Assembly (NCBI GenBank): GCA_043817345.1
Contig: JBDRGZ010000046.1
Span: 1 to 20,784 of the forward strand
Length of the DNA stretch: 20,784 nt
From: CAYSXS01 sp043817345
GTDB lineage: Bacteria; Patescibacteriota; Patescibacteriia; UBA2196
Direction: 5' to 3'
A program made the position numbers and the translations under genes. The notes below the pieces were generated by a model. The model saw only the letters and a program-made list of their open reading frames with translations, was not told where the DNA came from and searched no databases. Shown here one piece after another: positions 14,501-19,705 of this stretch. Numbering within the stretch: the stretch's first letter is position 1; every line of letters starts with the position of its first letter.

Positions 14501-15102
14501 AATGGAGTTTTTGTTTTTTTTGATAAATCAATAAGTTTTCCGTGTAGCTCATCTTGTCCTCTGATATTTTCACCTAGATACACAGACTCTAAATAGAAAT
14601 TATCTTTTCCAAATATATTTTTATATTCATCAGTTAATTTTTCAGCTAGTTTAATATCATCTTGTCTTAGTGCCTTAGATATCTCTCCTACCCAACAAGC
14701 AGATGTAGCAATTAAACCTTTAGAATATTTTTTTAGAACTTCTTTATCTAATCGTGGTTTGTAATAGAAACCATCAAGTTGAGCTATAGTTGCCAATTGA
14801 ATTAAATTTTTATATCCCTCATTATTTTTAGCTAGTAAAACTAAATGTGATGGTTTGTCATCTAATTTAACTTTTTTATATATCAACCTCCTTGGAGCAA
14901 TGTATGCCTCCATGCCAATGATTGGTTTTACACCCGCATCTTTAGCTTTTTGGTAAAATTCTATTACACCATAAAGAGCACCATGGTCTGTTAAGGCCAT
15001 GGCTGGCATTTTGTATTCTAAACACGTGTTCACATAGTCTTTAATTTTTGGAAGACCATCAAGTAGGGAATAGTGAGAGTGGTTATGGAGGTGTATGAAC
15101 AT
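11554..15102 (-). CDS. dnaE: DNA polymerase III alpha subunit (DnaE type)
   Basis: This 1182-residue protein is the replicative polymerase. The N-terminal PHP domain starts H-L-H-N-H-S-H-Y-S-L-L-D-G and includes A-L-T-D-H-G-A-L-Y-G. The palm has P-D-I-D-M-D-F (Asp 395/397/399 region) and the third carboxylate in K-F-D-F-L-G (about 550). The fingers follow with A-L-Y-R-P-G-P-M and G-I-I-T-Y-Q-D-D-V-M. Q-A-S-L-F at 905-909 matches the beta-clamp binding pentapeptide. An OB fold follows (L-V-G-G-V-V-T-T-I-R-S-I-F-T), then an asparagine-rich linker at about 1077-1104 and a small C-terminal domain. The asparagine-rich linker is unusual. The promoter TTGCAA-17-TAAGAT lies 12 bases upstream of the ATG, giving a very short leader. 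Confidence 0.97.
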   Translation of the reverse strand: MFIHLHNHSHYSLLDGLPKIKDYVNTCLEYKMPAMALTDHGALYGVIEFYQKAKDAGVKPIIGMEAYIAPRRLIYKKVKLDDKPSHLVLLAKNNEGYKNLIQLATIAQLDGFYYKPRLDKEVLKKYSKGLIATSACWVGEISKALRQDDIKLAEKLTDEYKNIFGKDNFYLESVYLGENIRGQDELHGKLIDLSKKTKTPLIMTKDSHYINLEDTDAQDALLCINTGTVLNNPKRLSMKKFDCSFTHPKLMEERFKDLPDAIENTQKIASLCNVNLDLGKWVFPAIEIPKGKTADDVLRENTEKSLEEKFPNNKEYEERINYELNIIKDKGYSSYFLVVADLINWARSQNIVVTTRGSAAGSLVSYLTGIIDIDPMYFKLPFERFLNPFRPSPPDIDMDFADNLREEVINYAIEKYGSDKVAQICTFGTMMARGSVRDVTRVLDFSYEMGDKLAKMIPMGSQGFPMTIKKALEINPDLKQEYDSDPNAKQVIDLAQKIEGCARHSSVHAAGTLISPTKITDYVPLQRDPSRRKKITQFDMHASEVAGLLKFDFLGITNLSIIGEAVKLIKNIKNIKIDLNNLPFDDQKTFDLLAKGQTIGLFQLSGGGMTKHLVNLKPTVITDIMAMVALYRPGPMESIPEFIRRKHNPETISYLDDRLKDILDMSYGIITYQDDVMLIAIRLAGYTWEEADKFRKAMGKKIPEQMIAQEGKFKEGCQKNGLSKEKTEQLWELIKPFASYGFNKAHGASYGLVAYKTAYLKANFPAEYMTSLMSVESGDEEKISAAVQECQKMGIKVLPPDINESRKDFTYINDNEIRFGLLTIKNLGHDIVVSIINERKENGPYKSLADLLNRVKSRNLNKKSLDALAKAGALDNFGERNLIVKNMDNILNYIKTIRKEKETNQASLFSVMNSDGKEDQILPLNLSPTSPINLSTKLAWEKELLGLYVSDHPFSEHAQKINQHIKPIKEIKETLADETKTLVGGVVTTIRSIFTKKNEPMMFVTIEDLTTSIEIVVFPRTLQTTKEIWQEGNVVITVGKISYRNDDANILADTAFVFKDEDFKEILVQANKKLITNDYYKKSNNYGNNGHNNNNNWNNTPKPVQPVQITQVWINLPRFFNSEIHNQIKKVLLTSEGGQKVFIAIKQNGSLRKIETNYKIRYNEDIKNKLEQITGKNSVITK

Positions 15103-15114
15103 AAAGTCATGTTT

Positions 15115-15143
15115 ATCTTACCAAAGACGAGATTGGGTTGCAA
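15115..15143 (-). promoter_or_regulatory. dnaE promoter
   Basis: On the minus strand, TTGCAA (15138-15143), a 17-base spacer and TAAGAT (15115-15120). Twelve bases separate the -10 box from the dnaE ATG, so the 5' untranslated region should be about six bases. Confidence 0.5.
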
Positions 15144-15144
15144 A

Positions 15145-15177
15145 TAAAAAAGTGGTCATTTTTTGACCACTTTTTTA
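15145..15177 (-). terminator. intrinsic terminator between the small membrane protein gene and dnaE
   Basis: AAAAAAGTGGTCA and TGACCACTTTTTT form a 13-bp stem with a short T-rich loop and T-runs on both sides, so it is bidirectional. It ends the transcript of the gene at 15195-15506 and separates it from dnaE. Confidence 0.85.
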
Positions 15178-15194
15178 TTATTTTTGGCATGTTA

Positions 15195-15506
15195 TCACGT
15201 TTTTTTTCTTTTAGATTTAGATGTGGCAGTTTCTTGCTCTGTTTTTTTATTCTTAATATATCCAATAATTTTTCCAATACCTTGAGCTGCTAGGTCTACA
15301 TATAAGGAAGCATGTTCTAATTTATTCTTTGCTGTTTGGGTTAGTTCATCAATTAACTTAAGTTTTTCTTTTATTGTTTTTATTATTTGATAAACTCTAC
15401 GAATTATCATTACAATGTAGAAAAGCCACCAACAAATGAATATTGTTAGCCATAAAATACAAAAAGCAATGATAATATAGAGAAGATCAAGTGATGTTTC
15501 GAGCAT
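15195..15506 (-). CDS. small membrane protein with helical basic tail
   Basis: The 103-residue product has a very hydrophobic N-terminal region (about residues 5-36, W-L-T-I-F-I-C-W-W-L-F-Y-I-V-M-I-I). A long charged helix K-T-I-K-E-K-L-K-L-I-D-E-L-T-Q-T-A-K-N-K-L-E-H-A-S follows, likely a coiled coil, and then a Lys/Ser-rich tail. The shape resembles small uncharacterised coiled-coil membrane proteins, but I cannot assign a family. It has its own promoter (15657-15685) and a leader of about 145 bases holding two palindromic repeats. The right arm of the nearer repeat, AGGCGAGA, lies about nine bases before the ATG and may act as its ribosome binding site. Confidence 0.75.
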   Translation of the reverse strand: MLETSLDLLYIIIAFCILWLTIFICWWLFYIVMIIRRVYQIIKTIKEKLKLIDELTQTAKNKLEHASLYVDLAAQGIGKIIGYIKNKKTEQETATSKSKRKKT

Positions 15507-15517
15507 ATTTTTTTATC

Positions 15518-15563
15518 TCGCCTGCGCCCCATAGCGACCCTTTTATCGCTACGGCGGGCAAGT
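15518..15563 (-). repeat. GC-rich palindromic element, copy R4
   Basis: On the minus strand, TTGCCCGCCGTAGCGA and the right arm TGGGGCGCAGGCGA, with an inner AGCGA/TCGCT hairpin. It is part of the leader of the small membrane protein gene and ends close to its start codon. Confidence 0.7.
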
Positions 15564-15592
15564 CTTTTATTTTTTAGATATTAAGCAATTAA

Positions 15593-15642
15593 GGTTTATC
15601 CGCCGAAGCATTAAGGTAGTTAATAGCGAAGGAGGAAAAACC
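15593..15642 (+). repeat. GC-rich palindromic element, copy R5
   Basis: TCCGCCGAAGC (15599) and GCGAAGGAGGA (to 15636), extended outward by GGTTT/AAACC. It lies 36 bases from R4 in opposite orientation, inside the divergent intergenic region. Confidence 0.7.
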
Positions 15643-15656
15643 GTACCTGTGCATAA

Positions 15657-15685
15657 ATTATACCATAATGTTTTGTTGTGTACAA
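15657..15685 (-). promoter_or_regulatory. minus-strand promoter of the small membrane protein gene
   Basis: TTGTAC (15680-15685, minus strand), a 17-base spacer and a perfect TATAAT (15657-15662). It overlaps the divergent plus-strand promoter. Confidence 0.65.
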
Positions 15686-15700
15686 AATATATGGTATAAT
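15673..15700 (+). promoter_or_regulatory. plus-strand leaderless promoter of the gene at 15707
   Basis: TTGTTG (15673-15678), a 16-base spacer and TATAAT (15695-15700). Six bases separate the -10 box from the ATG at 15707. The -10 regions of this and the opposite promoter form a 10-bp inverted repeat, ATTATACCAT / ATGGTATAAT. Confidence 0.65.
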
Positions 15701-15706
15701 ATCATC

Positions 15707-16567
15707 ATGTATGAAGAACCAAAACAACACTGGTACGATAAAGTAATATATTTTCTTATTGCTCATCAGGTAATGATAAAGAGGATGTTTATATTTCTTT
15801 TTGTTTTTATTTGTATAATAATTTGGGTGCTAGGTATTATTGGTTGGATAAATTATACTACTTCTACAAAGAAACATAATTATGATATTTCTTTAATAAA
15901 GAATGATTTAGTAGACTATATAGCATACAAAGCAGTACATGCACCAAGAGATATTCAAATAGTATTAGCTACTGCAGTTGATAAAGATGGAAATATATAT
16001 GATTTTGTTGCTAAAGTTAAAAATTTGAATGAAGAATGGGCAGCCGAAAGTATTACATACAAATTTAGCTACACAGGAGGAGTCACAGAAAGCCGTACTG
16101 ATTATTTGATGCCAGGAAGTGAGAAATATCTATTTGTGTTCTCTGAAGAAACAAAATTTAATGTTTCTCAAGCTAATTTAATAATTGAAAATATTGATTG
16201 GTATAGAATTAATAATGATAGTAATTTAAGTATATTACCAAACCTTACTATAGAGGATGAATCTTTTGAGCGTCAGAATCAGAGTACAGCAGTTGGTTTT
16301 ACTGTTAGTAATTTAACCCCATACAATTTTTGGGCAGTCGGATGGCAAGTGGTACTTTATCAGGGAGATAACCCAGTAGCTGTTAATTATTTAACTACAA
16401 ATAACTTTTTATCTTTATCTGAAAGAGAGGTTCAGGTAACTTGGTTTAATGATTTGCCAACTCCTTCAAAGATTGATATTATTGCAGATATAAATGTACT
16501 GTCTGATGATATTTTCATGAAAAAAGATTTTGGGCCAGGACAGCCAAAAGGTTTAGATTTTAGGTAA
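15707..16567 (+). CDS. membrane-anchored extracytoplasmic protein of unknown function
   Basis: The 286-residue protein starts at the ATG at 15707 because TATAAT ends six bases before it; the in-frame ATG at 15668 lies upstream of that promoter's -10 box. A cytoplasmic N-terminus M-Y-E-E-P-K-Q-H-W-Y-D-K leads to a membrane helix at about 26-49. The rest is beta-rich with two similar halves, each containing a segment like V-A-K-V-K-N-L-N or V-G-F-T-V-S-N-L-T followed by a short strand pattern, suggesting two immunoglobulin-like or FxLYD-like sandwich domains outside the membrane (inference). It precedes the SEDS gene by seven bases and is likely cotranscribed, so a role in the cell envelope or elongation machinery is plausible. 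No family is recognised. Confidence 0.75.
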   Translation: MYEEPKQHWYDKVIYFLIAHQVMIKRMFIFLFVFICIIIWVLGIIGWINYTTSTKKHNYDISLIKNDLVDYIAYKAVHAPRDIQIVLATAVDKDGNIYDFVAKVKNLNEEWAAESITYKFSYTGGVTESRTDYLMPGSEKYLFVFSEETKFNVSQANLIIENIDWYRINNDSNLSILPNLTIEDESFERQNQSTAVGFTVSNLTPYNFWAVGWQVVLYQGDNPVAVNYLTTNNFLSLSEREVQVTWFNDLPTPSKIDIIADINVLSDDIFMKKDFGPGQPKGLDFR

Positions 16568-16574
16568 TATATTT

Positions 16575-17678
16575 ATGGTGTTTAATTTGCCACAAATTAA
16601 AAATTTTGATTGGTCGCTCTTAATTGTAGCGACACTTTTAGTTTTAGTTGGCCTTAGCGTGATATATAGTGTTACTTTAAGTCAGGCGCAACCTGATTAT
16701 ACATTATTAAATAAACAAATTATTTTTTCACTTATTGGTTTGTTTTTGTTTTTTGTGTTTGCTTTTTTTGATTACCGTATTATTGGTTCTGTTGCTTGGA
16801 TTATTTATTCCATATCTTTATTAATTTTAGTTTTAGTATTATTTTTTGGTACGGCCTTTCACGGTACTAGGGGTTGGTTTGGGGTTTTTGGTTTTACATT
16901 TCAGCCGGTTGAGTTTGCCAAATTGGGTGTAGTTATTTTTTTAGCTAAATTTTTATCAAATAGAGTTGCAAATAAGATAAATACAAAAAGTATTATTTCT
17001 TCTTTAATCTTAATATTTATTCCTGTAACATTAGTTCTTTTGCAACCAGATCTTGGTTCAAGTATTGTATTGCTGGTTTGTTGGTTTGTTATGCTTTGGT
17101 TTTCGGGTTTAGATAAAAAGAAAGTTGTTATGATGTTTTTTGTTTTGATATTTATGTTTATAGCCTCTTGGTTGGTTGTGTTAGAGGATTATCAAAAAGA
17201 AAGGGTTCTAAATTTTATTGATCCGGGACGCGATCCTTTAGGACAAGGATATAATGTGCGGCAGTCTATTATTGCAGTTGGTTCAGGTGGTTTAGTCGGT
17301 CGTGGTTTAGGGTTAGGACCACAAAGTCAATTACGTTTTTTGCCGGAAACAGAAGCTGACTTCATTTTTGCTTCTTTAGCCGAGGAATTAGGACTCGTAG
17401 GTTGTCTGTTTGTTTTGATTTTATATAGTTTGTTTTTATTTAGGTTTTATAGAGCAGTTAAAATTGCGCGTGATAATTTTTCACAACTTTTGGTATTAGG
17501 GGTTTTAACCCTATTTTGTGTGCAGATATTTATTAATATTGGTATGGTAATAGGACTTTTGCCTGTGACTGGCTTGCCTTTACCTTTTATTAGTTCTGGT
17601 GGTAGCTTTTTGATTATTAGCTTCATATTCTTAGGAATAATTGAAAGTGTTATCATTAAGAACAAAGGAGTAGTTTAA
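16575..17678 (+). CDS. rodA: SEDS-family peptidoglycan glycosyltransferase (RodA/FtsW)
   Basis: This 367-residue polytopic protein has about ten membrane helices. SEDS proteins polymerise lipid II into glycan strands together with a class B penicillin-binding protein. Hallmarks are G-T-R-G-W-F near residue 97, F-T-F-Q-P-V-E-F-A-K, Q-P-D-L-G-S-S, then Y-Q-K-E-R-V-L-N-F-I-D-P-G-R-D-P-L-G-Q-G-Y-N-V-R-Q-S and G-S-G-G-L-V-G-R-G-L-G. F-L-P-E-T-E-A-D-F-I-F follows, with the conserved Asp near 262, and then L-P-F-I-S-S-G-G-S. The length and short loops fit RodA better than FtsW, but the two cannot be separated with certainty here. It follows an anchored surface protein with a seven-base gap. A weak AGGT serves as ribosome binding site. 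Confidence 0.9.
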   Translation: MVFNLPQIKNFDWSLLIVATLLVLVGLSVIYSVTLSQAQPDYTLLNKQIIFSLIGLFLFFVFAFFDYRIIGSVAWIIYSISLLILVLVLFFGTAFHGTRGWFGVFGFTFQPVEFAKLGVVIFLAKFLSNRVANKINTKSIISSLILIFIPVTLVLLQPDLGSSIVLLVCWFVMLWFSGLDKKKVVMMFFVLIFMFIASWLVVLEDYQKERVLNFIDPGRDPLGQGYNVRQSIIAVGSGGLVGRGLGLGPQSQLRFLPETEADFIFASLAEELGLVGCLFVLILYSLFLFRFYRAVKIARDNFSQLLVLGVLTLFCVQIFINIGMVIGLLPVTGLPLPFISSGGSFLIISFIFLGIIESVIIKNKGVV

Positions 17679-17776
17679 TTTGCCTTGTCAGAAGAAATGT
17701 GTTATCATTTTTTTGTAATATATAAAGAATGTTAGTTTGTTTAGAAAAACAAAGACATATTTAGAAAGACATATAT

Positions 17777-18451
17777 ATGGAAGTAAAAACATTAAAAGTA
17801 GAATTAAAAGAAAAATTTAAAAAAAATAATGAAGAACTTCGTTCAGAAGGTTTCTTTCCTGCTATTGTTTATGGACATGGTTTTGAAAATAAAAATCTTG
17901 TTGTAAATTCTAGTGATTTTATGAGGTTATATAAAGAAGTAGGTGAGTCAGCTTTGTTTAACTTAGCTATTGAAGAAGATAAACCTTTTACTGTTATTAT
18001 CTCTGAAGCTCAGAAAGATCCTTTATCTGGCAATGTTATTCATATCGATTTTCATAAAGTTCGTATGGACGAGAAGATCAAAGCCGAAATTGAACTTGAG
18101 TTCATTAATGAGTCATTTGCTGTAAAAGATTTAGGTGGTGTTTTAATTAAATCTTTAAATAAACTTGAAGTTTCTTGTTTACCAGCAGATTTGGTTCATA
18201 CTATACAAGTTGATTTATCAAAAATGAAAGAACTTGATAGTGCAATCCGTATTTTTGAATTAGATATTCCAGAAAATATAGAGGTTTTACACGACTTAAA
18301 TGTCCCAGTAGTTTTGGTTGAAACACCAAAGAAAGAAGAAGTTGTTGTAGAAGAGGCAACCGACAAGGGTGAGGAAGGTACAGAAAAGACAGAAGAAGGT
18401 GGGGTTAAAGAAGGAGAAAAAGAAGAGAGTAAAGAAGAAACAAAAGAATAA
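17777..18451 (+). CDS. rplY: 50S ribosomal protein bL25 (CTC family) with charged C-terminal tail
   Basis: The 224-residue protein is the long CTC form of bL25, which binds 5S rRNA at the central protuberance. The N-terminal L25 domain shows L-R-S-E-G-F-F-P-A-I-V-Y-G-H-G and later D-P-L-S-G-N-V-I-H-I-D-F-H-K-V. The C-terminal TL5/CTC domain includes D-L-G-G-V-L-I-K-S-L-N-K-L-E-V-S-C-L-P-A-D-L. The last about 35 residues are almost entirely Glu, Lys, Gly and Thr and probably disordered; such tails occur in other CTC proteins. It has no operon partner with a related function; about 100 bases separate it from the SEDS gene, and the following pilin gene starts 30 bases later. Confidence 0.92.
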   Translation: MEVKTLKVELKEKFKKNNEELRSEGFFPAIVYGHGFENKNLVVNSSDFMRLYKEVGESALFNLAIEEDKPFTVIISEAQKDPLSGNVIHIDFHKVRMDEKIKAEIELEFINESFAVKDLGGVLIKSLNKLEVSCLPADLVHTIQVDLSKMKELDSAIRIFELDIPENIEVLHDLNVPVVLVETPKKEEVVVEEATDKGEEGTEKTEEGGVKEGEKEESKEETKE

Positions 18452-18481
18452 TTTTTTAAAAAACAAAAATAATTTTAAAAT

Positions 18482-19027
18482 ATGTTTAAAACAAAAAAAC
18501 ATAGAGGATTTACCTCATCAAATCGGCAAGGCCGAATTTTGCCAAAGCAAAATTATTTGACAGGGTTTACTTTAGTGGAATTGTTAGTTGTTATTTCTAT
18601 TATTGGATTACTAACAGTTGCATCTACGGTGCTTATTAGCACAGCCAGACAAAAATCACGAGACGCTAGGCGTCAGGCTGATTTAAGGCAAGTGTATAAA
18701 GCACTTAATATGTATTTAAACGAAGTAATTAGTGGTGGGCAATACCCAAATACTGGTGGAGCTTTTTATTGTTTAGATAATTCCTCGAGCGGAATAAGGC
18801 TTGCTTTAATAACTAATTCAGGCGTGTTAGTTGCTATCCCAGAAGATCCATTAACCGATAATAGAACAACTGTTGCTAGTGGATGTTACGCCTATCGCAG
18901 TAATGGACAGGATTTTAAATTAATGATTTTGCTTGAAACGGATGATTCCAGCATGGAAAACGATGGGGGAACAACTGATTTACGGTATGAGATTTTTACC
19001 CCAGGTGCACAAGTTTGGACTAATTAA
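18482..19027 (+). CDS. type IV pilin-like protein with an insertion in its leader
   Basis: The 181-residue prepilin carries the class III signal G-F-T-L-V-E-L-L-V-V-I-S-I-I-G-L-L, with cleavage expected after Gly 28 and Glu at +5 of the mature protein. The following S-R-D-A-R-R-Q-A-D-L-R-Q-V-Y-K-A-L-N-M-Y-L is the N-terminal helix typical of Patescibacteria pilins, and the globular part has a Cys pair (Y-C ... G-C-Y). The leader is unusual: G-F-T occurs at 9-11 and again at 28-30, and the 19 residues between (18506-18562) come from a palindromic insertion. Without it the leader would be the normal length of nine. Such pili serve attachment or DNA uptake in this group. A pseudopilin-like gene follows after 14 bases. 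Confidence 0.9.
   Translation: MFKTKKHRGFTSSNRQGRILPKQNYLTGFTLVELLVVISIIGLLTVASTVLISTARQKSRDARRQADLRQVYKALNMYLNEVISGGQYPNTGGAFYCLDNSSSGIRLALITNSGVLVAIPEDPLTDNRTTVASGCYAYRSNGQDFKLMILLETDDSSMENDGGTTDLRYEIFTPGAQVWTN
18506..18562 (+). repeat. 57-bp palindromic insertion in the prepilin leader
   Basis: Flanked by a near-perfect direct repeat (GGATTTAC and GGGTTTAC, encoding G-F-T both times), it contains two hairpins: TCGGC-AAG-GCCGA and AATTTTGC-CAAA-GCAAAATT. Its length is a multiple of three, so the frame is kept. Confidence 0.7.
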
Positions 19028-19041
19028 AAAAACAAAAATAA

Positions 19042-19557
19042 ATGGGACTTGCAGAAAACAATCGATTAGCAACCTTCAGGCTACAAAAAGTTTTAACTAT
19101 ATCTTTAGTTTTATTCGTAATGATTTTAGTTTTGGTTTCTTTTGATTATGTTAAGGCAAAGGTTCGTGATCAGAAAAGAAAAGCTGATATTCATCAGATT
19201 ATGTCAGCCTTAAATCTGTATCATGATATGCATGGATATTTTCCAAAAGTTAAGGATCGTGATTGGTCAGATTGGGATTTAAGTAAGGAACCTTTAGGAG
19301 AAGAAGAATATTTTTTAGATGTTTTAAATAAAGAAGGATTTATTGACTACGTACCAAAAGATCCTATTAATGATGACTATTATCATTATAGGTATGTTAG
19401 ATATCCAGCAGGTAAATATGAATGTAAAAAAAGTTTTTACATTTTACAGATAAGTAACTTTGAGAATTATGGAGAAGCACAAGGTACAGGTTCTTGTCCT
19501 GAAATGAATTTTGTAGATTTTGCTGAGAATGGATACACAATTCAAGGTTTTGAATAA
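19042..19557 (+). CDS. degenerate pseudopilin-like protein (GspG-like body, atypical leader)
   Basis: The 171-residue protein has a membrane helix at about 17-36, then K-A-K-V-R-D-Q-K-R-K-A-D-I-H-Q-I-M-S-A-L-N-L-Y-H-D-M-H-G-Y-F-P-K, which is the hallmark start of GspG/type IV pilin bodies, and later D-P-I-N-D-D-Y-Y-H-Y-R-Y, typical of pseudopilins. However, the N-terminus M-G-L-A-E-N-N-R-L-A-T-F-R-L-Q-K-V lacks the G-F-T-L-x-E prepilin peptidase site and the Glu at +5. It may therefore stay as an uncleaved membrane protein or be a partner of the pilin encoded just upstream. The two genes are 14 bases apart and likely cotranscribed. Confidence 0.75.
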   Translation: MGLAENNRLATFRLQKVLTISLVLFVMILVLVSFDYVKAKVRDQKRKADIHQIMSALNLYHDMHGYFPKVKDRDWSDWDLSKEPLGEEEYFLDVLNKEGFIDYVPKDPINDDYYHYRYVRYPAGKYECKKSFYILQISNFENYGEAQGTGSCPEMNFVDFAENGYTIQGFE

Positions 19558-19562
19558 ACAAG

Positions 19563-19609
19563 CCTTATCCTCCTCTGCCACTAACAACTCTTATGCTACG
19601 GCGGACAGG
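19563..19609 (-). repeat. GC-rich palindromic element, copy R6
   Basis: On the minus strand, CCTGTCCGCCGTAGC and, after ten bases, TTGTTAGTGGCAGAGGAGGA. It is the closest match to the copy inside miaB (7067-7111), sharing both arms and the TTGTTAGTGGC segment. Confidence 0.8.
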
Positions 19610-19657
19610 ATTTAGAATCAATTCCGAGTGGAACTTTTGGGTTGAACTAAAATTTTA

Positions 19658-19689
19658 TTTGCCATAGCATTTTGATGGCTTTCGGCGAA
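19658..19689 (-). repeat. degenerate member of the palindromic family
   Basis: TTTGCCATAGC and GGCTTTCGGCGAA form an imperfect inverted repeat related to the family (compare the TCCGCCGAAGC arm at 15599). It lies just before the start of the DUF3048 gene. Confidence 0.45.
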
Positions 19690-19705
19690 TGAGAATAAAA
19701 TAATA

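Noticed and set aside
18296..18560. Phe-rich minus-strand and Lys-rich plus-strand open frames over the end of bL25
   Set aside because: Both come from the Glu/Lys-rich tail of bL25 read in other frames.
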